Source: Gammaproteobacteria bacterium
GTDB lineage: Bacteria > Pseudomonadota > Gammaproteobacteria > JACKNK01
DNA length: 64,000 nucleotides
Reading direction: 5' to 3'
Assembly (NCBI GenBank): GCA_024234895.1
Contig: JACKNJ010000004.1
Coordinates: 1-64,000, forward strand
Positions 27,156-35,549 of this stretch are shown here, in pieces. Each line of letters starts with the position of its first letter. The first letter of the stretch is position 1. The notes beneath the pieces are model-generated. The model saw only the letters and a program-made list of their open reading frames with translations, was not told the DNA's origin and did not search any database. Position numbers and translations under genes: made by a program.

Positions 27156-28299
27156 ACAGGACAGCGGCCAGGAACGGACTCAGGAGGCCACCGAAAAACG
27201 CAAGGAACAAGCCCGCAAGGAAGGCCAGATCCCGCGCTCGCGGGAGCTGAACACCTTCGCGATGGTGCTTGCCTCCACGCTGGGTCTCGCCGGGCTCGGC
27301 CCGATGATGCTCGACGACATGCGCACGCTGATGACCGCGGCCTTCACCCCGGATCGCGCCGTGATCGCCTCGCCCAAGCTCGCCTTCGCCCATTTCGCCT
27401 CCGCCCTCGGCGACGCGCTGCTGACCATCGCCCCGCTGCTCGCGCTGCTGACCATCGTCGGTCTGGCCGCGCCCATGCTGCTCGGCGGCTTCAATTTCAG
27501 CAGCAAGGCGCTGGCGCCGAAGTTCGACCGCATCAACCCGCTGAAGGGCATCAAGCGCATCTTCTCGACCCACGGCCTGATCGAACTCGCCAAGGCGCTG
27601 CTCAAGTTCACGCTGATCGCCTCGGTGATCGGCCTCTGGCTGTGGGCGACGATGGATGATTTTCTGGCACTGGGCCGTATGCCCTACCCCGAAAGCCTCG
27701 CCGCGATCGGCGATCTGGTGCTCGAAACCCTGCTGATGGTGCTTGCGCCGCTGGCCGTGATCGCGCTGATGGACGCGCCGATGCAGGTCATGCAGCACGT
27801 CAAGAAACTGAAGATGACCCAGCAGGAGATCAAGGAGGAGTACAAGGAGGCCGAGGGCAGCCCCGAGATGAAGGGCCAGCGCCGCCAGATGCAGATGCAG
27901 ATGGCGCGTCAGCGCACCGCCCAGCGCGTGCCGGAGGCCGATGTCGTGGTCACCAACCCGACCCATTTCGCGGTCGCGCTGAAGTACGACGAAGCCAACA
28001 TGCACGCGCCCACGGTCGTCGCCAAGGGCACCGACCTGATGGCCGCCCACATCCGCACCCTGGCCACCCAGGCCGGGGTGCCAATAATTCCGGCACCGCC
28101 TTTGGCACGCGCCCTGCACTACAGCACTGAAATCGACGAAACCATCCCGGAAGGGCTGTTTCTCGCCGTCGCTCATGTGCTGAGTTACGTGTTCCAGCTG
28201 CGCCAGGCCCGGAAGAACCCCTGGTCGCGCCGCCGGCGTGTAGCAAAGTTTGACGGAGAGAACCTGCCGATCCCGCAGGACCTCCGCCATGACCCGTAA
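27148..28299 (+). CDS. flhB: Flagellar export switch protein FlhB
   Basis: A 383-residue protein with an N-terminal basic region (ERTQEATEKRKEQARKEGQI), four membrane helices and a cytoplasmic domain. The autocleavage site NPTHFAVAL is intact near residue 270. FlhB switches export from hook to filament substrates. It overlaps flhA by 11 bp. Confidence 0.97.
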   Translation: MAEQDSGQERTQEATEKRKEQARKEGQIPRSRELNTFAMVLASTLGLAGLGPMMLDDMRTLMTAAFTPDRAVIASPKLAFAHFASALGDALLTIAPLLALLTIVGLAAPMLLGGFNFSSKALAPKFDRINPLKGIKRIFSTHGLIELAKALLKFTLIASVIGLWLWATMDDFLALGRMPYPESLAAIGDLVLETLLMVLAPLAVIALMDAPMQVMQHVKKLKMTQQEIKEEYKEAEGSPEMKGQRRQMQMQMARQRTAQRVPEADVVVTNPTHFAVALKYDEANMHAPTVVAKGTDLMAAHIRTLATQAGVPIIPAPPLARALHYSTEIDETIPEGLFLAVAHVLSYVFQLRQARKNPWSRRRRVAKFDGENLPIPQDLRHDP

Positions 28300-30433
28300 T
28301 CCGCTTGCCAACCTAGACCTCAGCCAACTCAGCAACCCGCAGTTTCTGCTGGCTCGCTTCCAGCAGATCATCAGCTCCGGCCTCGGCGCCCCGCTGGTGC
28401 TGCTGCTGATGCTCGCCATGGTGGTGCTGCCGCTGCCGGCCTTCATGCTGGACGCGCTGTTCACCTTCAACATCGCGCTCGCGCTGGTGATCACGCTGGT
28501 CAGCGTCTACACCAAGCGCCCGCTCGATTTCGCCGCCTTCCCGACCATCCTGCTGCTGGTCACCCTGATGCGTCTGGCGCTGAACATCGCCTCCACGCGC
28601 GTGGTGCTGATCAACGGCCACGAGGGTGGCGCGGCCGCCGGCCACGTCATCGAGGCCTTCGGCGAATTCGTCATCGGCGGCAACTTCGCGGTCGGCCTGA
28701 TCGTCTTCGCCATCCTCATGATCATCAACTTCGTGGTGGTCACGAAGGGCGCGACCCGCGTGTCGGAAGTCAGCGCCCGCTTCACCCTGGACGCGATGCC
28801 CGGCAAGCAGATGGCGATCGACGCCGACCTTAACGCCGGGGTGATCGACCAGGACCAGGCCCGCAAGCGCCGCGAGGAGATCATCCAGGAAGCCGACTTC
28901 TACGGCGCGATGGACGGTGCCTCCAAATTCGTACGTGGCGACGCCGTCGCTGCGCTGATGATCCTGTTCATCAACCTGATCGGCGGGTTCGCGATCGGCA
29001 TGACCCAGCACGGCCTCGACGCCGGCCAGGCCGCCGAGACCTATGCCCTGCTGACCATCGGCGACGGTCTTGTCGCGCAGATCCCCGGCCTGCTGCTGGC
29101 CACCGCCTCCGGCATCATCGTCACCCGCGTGTCCTCCGAGCAGGACATGTCCGAGGCGATGGGCGCGCAACTGTTCCAGCACCCGAAGGCCCTGTTCATC
29201 ACCGCCGGCATCGTCGGCGTCATGGGCCTGATCCCGGGCATGCCGAACATCGCCTTCCTGAGCCTCGCCGCGCTGCTGGCGTGGCTGGGCAAGCGCATCG
29301 TCGACAAGGCCAACGCCCCGGAAGCCCCGGTCGAGGAACCGGCGGAAATGGCCGCCGATCCGCGCGCCGCCGAGCCGAAGGAACTGGGCTGGGACGACGT
29401 CAAGCCGGTGGACCGCGTGTCGCTGGAAGTCGGCTTCAACCTGATCCCGATGGTCGACAGCAAGCGCGGCGGCGAACTCCAATCCCGCATCAAGGGCATC
29501 CGCAAGAAGCTCTCGCAGGATCTCGGCTTCCTGCTGCCGTCCGTGCACGTGCGGGACAACCTGCAACTGGCCGGCACCGGCTACCAGATCATGATCAAGG
29601 GCGTGCTCGCCGGTATCGGCACCGTGATGCCGGACCGCGAACTCGCCATCAACCCCGGCCAGGCGGTCGGCAACCTGCAGGGCACCAAGGTCAAGGACCC
29701 GGTGTTCAACATGGACGCGACCTGGATCACCCCGGATCAGCGCCAGCAGGCGCACGCCTTCGGCTACACCGTGGTCGACGCCAGTACGGTCATCGCCACC
29801 CATCTGAACGACATCCTCGCCAGGCACGGCCACGAACTGCTCGGCCACGAGGAAGTGCAGAAGCTGCTCGACCGCGCCGCCGAGTACATGCCGAAGCTGG
29901 TCGAGGATCTGGTCCCCGACATGCTCTCGCGCCGCACCCTGGTCAAGGTGCTGCAGAACCTGCTGATCGACGGTGTGCCGATCCGCGACCTGCGCACGAT
30001 CCTCGAAGCCCTCGCCGAGCGCGCCGAGCCGGGCATCGACTCCGACACACTCACGGCCGCCGTCCGCACCGCGCTGCGCCGCACCATCGTCGAGTCCCTC
30101 GCCGGCGGCGCCGACGAACTCAGCGTCGCCACGCTCGATCCGTCCCTGGAACAGCTGCTGGGCAACTCCGTCGCCGCCGGCGGCGCCGAGATGCCGCTGG
30201 AGCCGGGCCTCGCCGAGCGCCTGCAAGCCGTGCTGCTGGAACTCAAGGCGAAGCGCGACATGGCCGGTGAAGCGGCGGTCCTGCTGGTTCCGCCGCCGCT
30301 CTGGAACTACTTGGCCCGATTCGTGCGAAGGGTTGTGCCAGGACTGAAAGTGATCTCCTTCGACGAGATTCCAGACGACCGCAACATCCGTATCGACAAC
30401 ATCGTGGGCTCGCAGCTGGTGAAGGCCGCCTGA
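28289..30433 (+). CDS. flhA: Flagellar export gate protein FlhA
   Basis: A 714-residue protein. The membrane domain has LVTLMRLALNIASTRVVLI, the FHIPEP loop equivalent VSARFTLDAMPGKQMAIDAD near residue 160 and EADFYGAMDGASKFVRGDA. The cytoplasmic domain forms the nonameric ring that receives substrate-chaperone complexes. I start at the ATG at 28289 (MTRNPLANLDL), 11 bp inside flhB; the frame is open upstream but unconserved. Confidence 0.97.
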   Translation: MTRNPLANLDLSQLSNPQFLLARFQQIISSGLGAPLVLLLMLAMVVLPLPAFMLDALFTFNIALALVITLVSVYTKRPLDFAAFPTILLLVTLMRLALNIASTRVVLINGHEGGAAAGHVIEAFGEFVIGGNFAVGLIVFAILMIINFVVVTKGATRVSEVSARFTLDAMPGKQMAIDADLNAGVIDQDQARKRREEIIQEADFYGAMDGASKFVRGDAVAALMILFINLIGGFAIGMTQHGLDAGQAAETYALLTIGDGLVAQIPGLLLATASGIIVTRVSSEQDMSEAMGAQLFQHPKALFITAGIVGVMGLIPGMPNIAFLSLAALLAWLGKRIVDKANAPEAPVEEPAEMAADPRAAEPKELGWDDVKPVDRVSLEVGFNLIPMVDSKRGGELQSRIKGIRKKLSQDLGFLLPSVHVRDNLQLAGTGYQIMIKGVLAGIGTVMPDRELAINPGQAVGNLQGTKVKDPVFNMDATWITPDQRQQAHAFGYTVVDASTVIATHLNDILARHGHELLGHEEVQKLLDRAAEYMPKLVEDLVPDMLSRRTLVKVLQNLLIDGVPIRDLRTILEALAERAEPGIDSDTLTAAVRTALRRTIVESLAGGADELSVATLDPSLEQLLGNSVAAGGAEMPLEPGLAERLQAVLLELKAKRDMAGEAAVLLVPPPLWNYLARFVRRVVPGLKVISFDEIPDDRNIRIDNIVGSQLVKAA

Positions 30434-30499
30434 CCGCCGCCTGCACCCTGACCACGAACCCACGAAGACCGAACAAACCCGGGCTTCCGGAGAAAACCC

Positions 30500-31897
30500 A
30501 TGAAAATCCGTCGCTTCAAAGGCAAGAACATCCGAGATGCCCTGCAGAAGGTGCGAGCCGAACTCGGCCCCGACGCGGTGATCCTGTCCAACAACGCCAC
30601 CGCCGACGGCGTCGACATACTCGCCGCGTCCGACACGGACTGGCCCGATGCCGTCGTTAAAAATGACACCCTGGGCGTCAATTCCGACGACAACCTCGCC
30701 GATCTGCTGGACGCCGCTCCGCAGGCCGCCCCGTCCGCCGGCAACGCCGCCAACCCGTTCGCTGCCTACCAGGCCCAGGCCAACGCCGGTCGCAAGTCCG
30801 CCTCCCCGGAGCCGGACGCCCCGCGCGACCAGGCCACCCGCCTGCGTGAACGCGCCAATGAAATGTTCGGTCGGGGCTTCCAGGACCCGCACAACCGCGC
30901 GCCCAACGCCCCGAAGACGGGCGGCATCCCGCTGAACAGGGTCGCCAGTGCCGACCGCCCCGCCGGTGACGACGACGACCTGCGCCAGGAACTCCGCTCC
31001 CTGCGTTCGCTGGTCGAACGTCAGCTCGGTGGCCTGGCCTGGGGTGAACTCGGCCGCAACCAGCCGCACCGCGCCGAACTGCTGCAGAAGCTGCACGACT
31101 TCGGCCTGCGCCCGCAGGTCTGCGAGGCGCTCGCCGACAGCACCCACGGCGAGACCTTCAAGGACGCCTGGAAAGAGGCGATGGCCCACTTGATCCAGAA
31201 GCTGCCGACCGCGCGCACCAACGTGCTGGAACACGGCGGTGTGATCGGCCTGGTCGGCCCGACCGGTGTCGGCAAGACCACCACCGTGGCCAAGCTGGCC
31301 GGCCAGTTCACGCTGCGCCACGGCCCCGGCTCGGTCGCGCTGATCACCGCCGACGGCCACCGCATCGGCACCCAGGAACAGCTGCGCGCCTTCGGTCGCA
31401 TCCTCGACATCCCGGTCGCCTACGCGGCCGATCACAACGAGCTGCGCGAGTACCTGAAGCGCTTCGCCAACTACAAGCTGGTGATCGTCGACAGCAGCGG
31501 CATCAGCCACCGCGATCCCCGTCTCGCCGCGCACATGGGCCTCTTCCACGACCTTGGCAGGGAGATCGAGACCTATCTGGTGATGGCCGCCAACACCCAG
31601 CCGAAGAGCCTGGAACAGGCCGCCAACGCCTTCGCCCGCTACGGCGTCGCCGGCGCGATCGTCACCAAGATCGACGAAGCCGACTCGCTCGGCGGCGTGA
31701 TCGGCGCGCTGGCCCAGGCACAGATGCCGCTCGCCTTCACCACCAACGGTCAGGAAGTCCCGGACGACCTCGCGATCGGCAACCCGGTCGAACTGGTGCG
31801 CCACGGCATCACGCTGCTGCGCGAAACCCCGGAGCCGGAAGGCCACGAGCGCCACGGCCTCGCCTTCGGCCCGCTGGCCGCCGCGCGCTACGCCTGA
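30500..31897 (+). CDS. flhF: Flagellar SRP-like GTPase FlhF
   Basis: A 465-residue SRP-family GTPase that sets the polar site of flagellum assembly. It has the typical N terminus (MKIRRFKGKNIRDALQKVRA), a variable linker of about 120 residues, and the NG domain: GPTGVGKTTTVAKLAGQF (G1), TADGHRIGTQEQL, and TKIDEADSLGG (G4). The G3 element reads VIVDSSGISHRD, where FlhF and other SRP GTPases usually have DTAG. GGAGAAAACCC precedes the ATG. Confidence 0.95.
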   Translation: MKIRRFKGKNIRDALQKVRAELGPDAVILSNNATADGVDILAASDTDWPDAVVKNDTLGVNSDDNLADLLDAAPQAAPSAGNAANPFAAYQAQANAGRKSASPEPDAPRDQATRLRERANEMFGRGFQDPHNRAPNAPKTGGIPLNRVASADRPAGDDDDLRQELRSLRSLVERQLGGLAWGELGRNQPHRAELLQKLHDFGLRPQVCEALADSTHGETFKDAWKEAMAHLIQKLPTARTNVLEHGGVIGLVGPTGVGKTTTVAKLAGQFTLRHGPGSVALITADGHRIGTQEQLRAFGRILDIPVAYAADHNELREYLKRFANYKLVIVDSSGISHRDPRLAAHMGLFHDLGREIETYLVMAANTQPKSLEQAANAFARYGVAGAIVTKIDEADSLGGVIGALAQAQMPLAFTTNGQEVPDDLAIGNPVELVRHGITLLRETPEPEGHERHGLAFGPLAAARYA

Positions 31898-31955
31898 GGC
31901 CCAGCCCTGAGCCAACCGTCAACGAATACAACGGAACACCAACAGGACCATCACC

Positions 31956-32891
31956 ATGTCCAATCCATCCAGAACCGACGCCCTCCTCCACGGCGGCATC
32001 CCGGTCATCGCGGTCGCCAGCGGCAAGGGCGGCGTCGGCAAGACGAGCGTGTCGACCAACCTCGGCGCGGCGCTGGCCGCGCGCGGCCTGCGCACCATGC
32101 TGCTCGACGCCGACCTCGGCCTCGCCAACGTCGACGTCATGCTTGGCCTGAACGCCGGCAAGAACCTCGCCCACGTGGTGCGCGGCGAGGCCGATCTCAA
32201 GGACATCGTGCTGACTGGCCCGAGCGGCCTGATGATCGCGCCCGGCGCTTCCGGCGTTAAGCGCATGACCGAGCTGACCGCCGCCGAACACGCCGGCGTG
32301 ATCGGCGCCTTCGAGGACCTCGCGGACGAGATCGACGTGATGATCGTCGACACCGGTGCTGGAATTTCTGACAACGTCATCGTGTACGCCCGCGCCGCCC
32401 AGGAAGTGGTTGTCGTGGTCGTTGACGAACCCGCCTCCATCACCGACGCCTACGCGCTGATCAAGGTCCTGCACCGCGATTACGACGTGAACAACTTCCG
32501 CATCCTCGCCAACCGCGTGCAGGACGCCGAACACGGCCAGCGGCTGTATACCCAGCTGCTCACCGTCATCGAGCGTTTTCTGTCGTTAACCCCTGAATAC
32601 ATGGGATTTGTTCCCGAGGACGCCTACCTGAAAAAGGCCATCCGCCAGCAGCGCCTGGTGGTCGACGCCTACCCGCTGAGCAAGTCCGCGCGAGCCTTCA
32701 AAGGCCTTGGCGAGGCCGTCACCAAGTGGCGTCGCCCGGTTGGCCCGAGCGGCTATCTGGAGTTCTTCGTGGAGCATCACGCCCGCGCCAGCAGCGGCGC
32801 GAGCGCCACCAACACCCCCGTCAAATCCTCGGCGACAAAACCTGGCATCGATGTTGCTCATACCCATATGTCGGCAGCGACCGTCAACTAA
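31956..32891 (+). CDS. flhG: Flagellar number regulator FlhG/FleN (MinD-like ATPase)
   Basis: A 311-residue MinD/ParA-type ATPase. It has the deviant Walker A VASGKGGVGKTSVSTNLG, DADLGLANVDVMLGL, and VDTGAGISDNVI. In polar-flagellated gammaproteobacteria it limits flagellar number by antagonising FlhF and, in Pseudomonas, FleQ. It lies between flhF and fliA in the canonical order. The C-terminal 30 residues are Ser/Ala-rich and poorly conserved. Confidence 0.95.
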   Translation: MSNPSRTDALLHGGIPVIAVASGKGGVGKTSVSTNLGAALAARGLRTMLLDADLGLANVDVMLGLNAGKNLAHVVRGEADLKDIVLTGPSGLMIAPGASGVKRMTELTAAEHAGVIGAFEDLADEIDVMIVDTGAGISDNVIVYARAAQEVVVVVVDEPASITDAYALIKVLHRDYDVNNFRILANRVQDAEHGQRLYTQLLTVIERFLSLTPEYMGFVPEDAYLKKAIRQQRLVVDAYPLSKSARAFKGLGEAVTKWRRPVGPSGYLEFFVEHHARASSGASATNTPVKSSATKPGIDVAHTHMSAATVN

Positions 32892-32914
32892 TCCGACATC
32901 AGGGGACATCAACA

Positions 32915-33679
32915 ATGAACGCAGTCAAGAACTATCTCGACGTGAAACAGGGCACGACCGAACAGCTGGTTCTGGGTCACCAGAAGCTGGTTCAGCAGAT
33001 TGCTCATCACCTGCACGCCCGCCTGCCGGCCTCCGTTCAGGTCGATGACCTGATCCAGTCCGGCATGGAGGCGCTGCTCGAAGCGGCCGCCAACTACGAT
33101 TCCGCCACCGGCGTGCCGTTCGAGGCCTATGCCCGCCTGCGCGTCCGCGGTTCCATGATCGACGAACTGCGCCGTGGCAACTGGGCTCCCCGCTCCATCC
33201 ATGCCAAGTCCCGCGCCATCGCCGAAGCCGTCTCCCGCCTTCAGGCCGAAGGCGACGACGCCAACGACGACCGCCGCGTCGCCGAGGAAGCGGGCCTGAG
33301 CCTGAACGAGTATTACCGCGTGGTCAGCGACGCCACCTCCACGCAGGTCCTCTCGCTCGACGAAATGCCGTTCGAGAGCAAGGACAGCCTGCCGGACGAC
33401 GACCTCGCCGAACCCAGCCAGGCCACCGAAAAGGAGCAACTGGTGCGGATGCTGGCCGGCCTGATTCCGCGTCTGCCGGAGCGCGAGCGCCTGGTCATCA
33501 CCCTCTACTACCACGAGGAACTGAACCAGCGCGAAATCGCCGAGGTGCTCGGCGTCACCGAGTCCCGCGTCAGCCAGATCCACGGCCAGGCGCTGCTGAA
33601 GATGCGCGGCATGATGAAGGGCGACGAGATGCGCCATTCCCGCCAGGCCCGCCTGATTCACGCCGTCGCCCACGCCTGA
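32915..33679 (+). CDS. fliA: RNA polymerase sigma factor FliA (sigma-28)
   Basis: A 254-residue sigma-70-family factor. Region 2 shows VDDLIQSGMEALLEAAANYD and FEAYARLRVRGSMIDELRRG. Region 3 follows, and region 4 is EELNQREIAEVLGVTESRVS with QIHGQALLKMR. It drives late flagellar and chemotaxis genes. I start at the ATG at 32915 (MNAVKNYLDVKQG) after AGGGGACATC; the longer open frame upstream lies inside flhG. Confidence 0.97.
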   Translation: MNAVKNYLDVKQGTTEQLVLGHQKLVQQIAHHLHARLPASVQVDDLIQSGMEALLEAAANYDSATGVPFEAYARLRVRGSMIDELRRGNWAPRSIHAKSRAIAEAVSRLQAEGDDANDDRRVAEEAGLSLNEYYRVVSDATSTQVLSLDEMPFESKDSLPDDDLAEPSQATEKEQLVRMLAGLIPRLPERERLVITLYYHEELNQREIAEVLGVTESRVSQIHGQALLKMRGMMKGDEMRHSRQARLIHAVAHA

Positions 33680-33711
33680 GATCGGCAGGCCGACAGCCGA
33701 CGATCACCGCC

Positions 33712-34119
33712 ATGGTCAACATTTCCGACAACCTCTGGTTCTGGGTACTGGGCCTCAGCCTGGCACTCGGTCACCTGCTCGCGTTCAGCACCGGCTGGCG
33801 CTGGCAGCAATACCGCGCCGCGCGCGACGCCCGCCCCAGCGTCGCGCCCGAAGCACTGAAAGCCCAGATCGAGCAGATCGACGCCGCCCTGCACGGCATC
33901 GACACCTCACTTAACGTCGTCGACCGCAGCATGGCCCACTACCGCGACGCCGAAAAACTCGGTGCCCTGCGCCCCGAACAGCAACTCCACGATCAGGCCA
34001 TCCGCATCGCCGAACACCTCGCCGAAATCGGCCTGACCAAGGATCAGATCGTGCGCACCACCGGCATCACCCCCGGTGAAGCCACCATGATCCACCGCCT
34101 GCACACCCCGGCCGCCTGA
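33712..34119 (+). CDS. DUF2802-like membrane-anchored protein
   Basis: A 135-residue protein. It has an N-terminal transmembrane helix (LWFWVLGLSLALGHLLAF), a coiled-coil-like middle and a C-terminal helix-turn-helix-like segment (IGLTKDQIVRTTGITPGEAT). This layout matches the DUF2802 proteins found at the end of Pseudomonas-type chemotaxis clusters downstream of fliA and cheW. Here it directly follows fliA, with no che genes between. Function is unknown; a role linked to motility is inferred from position. Confidence 0.65.
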   Translation: MVNISDNLWFWVLGLSLALGHLLAFSTGWRWQQYRAARDARPSVAPEALKAQIEQIDAALHGIDTSLNVVDRSMAHYRDAEKLGALRPEQQLHDQAIRIAEHLAEIGLTKDQIVRTTGITPGEATMIHRLHTPAA

Positions 34120-34225
34120 AACCCCATCACCCCGTTGCCATGCATTGGCCGGGGCGCGATCACAGCGCATCGATAACCCGGCGGTCTCGCAGGACGTCGA
34201 GATCCGATTCGCGCCAGTCGCGCCG

Positions 34226-34264
34226 GGCACCACTCATCTGGCACCACTCATCTGGCGCCACTCA
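34226..34264. repeat. Short 14-bp tandem repeat
   Basis: GGCACCACTCATCT occurs twice exactly (34226-34239, 34240-34253), with a partial third copy to 34264 (GGCGCCACTCA). It lies in the 176-bp stretch between the DUF2802-like gene and the 34296 gene, convergent 3' ends with no gene seen between them. Confidence 0.7.
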
Positions 34265-34295
34265 CCGGGCCCCCGTCACTGTCCGCGACTCGATA

Positions 34296-34601
34296 TCAGG
34301 CGCCGTCCTTACCGGCCCGTTCCATTGCCGCCCGCTCGGCGCGCTCCACTTCCTCCGGTCGGTAGCGGAGTTCGATGAAGCGCCAGTGCGGGGCGTCAAC
34401 GAACTCGACATCCACCGACCCCTCCGCCGCGCAGCGGGCCATCAGTTTGTCGAGGAACTCGATGGCCTCGGTATCGGGGATCGTCCCGGTCAACTGCTCC
34501 GACTTGCGCAGAAATTCCGCGTCATCGGCGGCGCTCACCACCCGGTAGCGCTCGGGGAAGCTGTTGTCTTTGCGGTCATGGGTGAACAGATATCTGGCCA
34601 T
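34296..34601 (-). CDS. Hypothetical protein, 101 aa
   Basis: I do not recognise this protein. It is soluble, with no membrane segment, beginning MARYLFTHDRKDNSFPERYR. It contains a predicted alpha/beta pattern (VDVEFVDAPHWRFIELRYRP) and a charged C-terminal helix rich in Glu and Arg. Codon use is like its neighbours, and it has a normal ATG start. It lies between the flagellar cluster (convergent) and pgl (same strand, 111 bp upstream). Confidence 0.6.
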   Translation of the reverse strand: MARYLFTHDRKDNSFPERYRVVSAADDAEFLRKSEQLTGTIPDTEAIEFLDKLMARCAAEGSVDVEFVDAPHWRFIELRYRPEEVERAERAAMERAGKDGA

Positions 34602-34712
34602 CGGTTTGCGCCTCTCCAGTCAGTTTTCGGTGTCGGCGCCCAACCGTGACGGTGGCGCCGGTCGCGAGATCATCCGTGAAGCGGCGCGCGTAATCGGCGG
34701 CAATCGGAAAGG

Positions 34713-35393
34713 TTATCCACCCGCGCCCGCATCGCCTGCCGCATCCCGGTCCATGAACACCGCCGCACCCGGCGAACACACCCGCGCGATCGGCAATGGT
34801 TCACCGGCCCGCCAGCGCGACACGGCCTCCGCCTTGCCCGCACCGGTGACCTGGACCACGCGTTCGCGCGCCGCGAGCAGGGTCGACAGCCCCAGACTGA
34901 CCCGTTCCGGCGGGGGTTTCGGGGACTCGCGCACACCGACGACGACGGCATCCGGGTCCAGGTCGTGGCCGGGGAACAGGCTCGCGGTGTGACCGTCCGG
35001 CCCCATGCCCAGATAAGCCATGTCCAGCGGCAGGAACGGCGCGATCATCCGCGCGTAGAGGCGGGCGCCGCCGTCCGGACCGAGTTCGGTCGGCATCGAC
35101 AGGTGCGCGGCGGCGCGATTCGCGAGGCCCGCCCGCACCACGGCCACGTCGTTGCGCAGCGTGTTGCCCACCGGCACGCAGCGGTCATCGGCGTAGAGCA
35201 GCACCCATTTCGACAGGTCGATCGTCTGGTCGGCGGCGAGTCTGTCGTAGACCGCCTGCGGCGTGCCGCCGCCGGACAGGGCGATCACGAAGCGGCCCCG
35301 CGCGCGAATGGCGGCCCCGGCTTTCGCCAGCAGCTCGGCCAAAACCGCGTCGGCGACCTCGTCGGGGGTGTCGTGGATGTGCCAGTCGATCAT
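34713..35393 (-). CDS. pgl: 6-phosphogluconolactonase
   Basis: A 226-residue NagB/DevB-type enzyme. It has ALSGGGTPQAVYDRL near residue 40, DDRCVP near 70, and LGMGPDGHTASLFPG near 140, the lactonase signature with catalytic His. It hydrolyses 6-phosphogluconolactone in the oxidative pentose-phosphate or Entner-Doudoroff route. I start at MIDWHIHDTPDE (35393), with CCGGAG upstream. zwf and edd are not in the window. Confidence 0.93.
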   Translation of the reverse strand: MIDWHIHDTPDEVADAVLAELLAKAGAAIRARGRFVIALSGGGTPQAVYDRLAADQTIDLSKWVLLYADDRCVPVGNTLRNDVAVVRAGLANRAAAHLSMPTELGPDGGARLYARMIAPFLPLDMAYLGMGPDGHTASLFPGHDLDPDAVVVGVRESPKPPPERVSLGLSTLLAARERVVQVTGAGKAEAVSRWRAGEPLPIARVCSPGAAVFMDRDAAGDAGAGG

Positions 35394-35549
35394 TCGGCTT
35401 TGCTCCGGAAGTATGGCGTTGCCAGCATGGCGACCCGCAGCGGCTGATTCATTCGCGTTCGATGCCGTTCGCCGCGCCCGCCATATCCCGGCGGACACGC
35501 CGCGCCTGGAAGTCCACGCTCCCGCATGGGCAACGCGGGGCTGGCAGTC

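Noticed and set aside
28313..31915. 1200-codon minus-strand open frame over flhA and flhF
   Set aside because: It is exactly antisense to two well-supported genes. High-GC codon bias keeps the opposite frame open, and its translation is low-complexity His/Arg/Gly/Val-rich with no recognisable domain.
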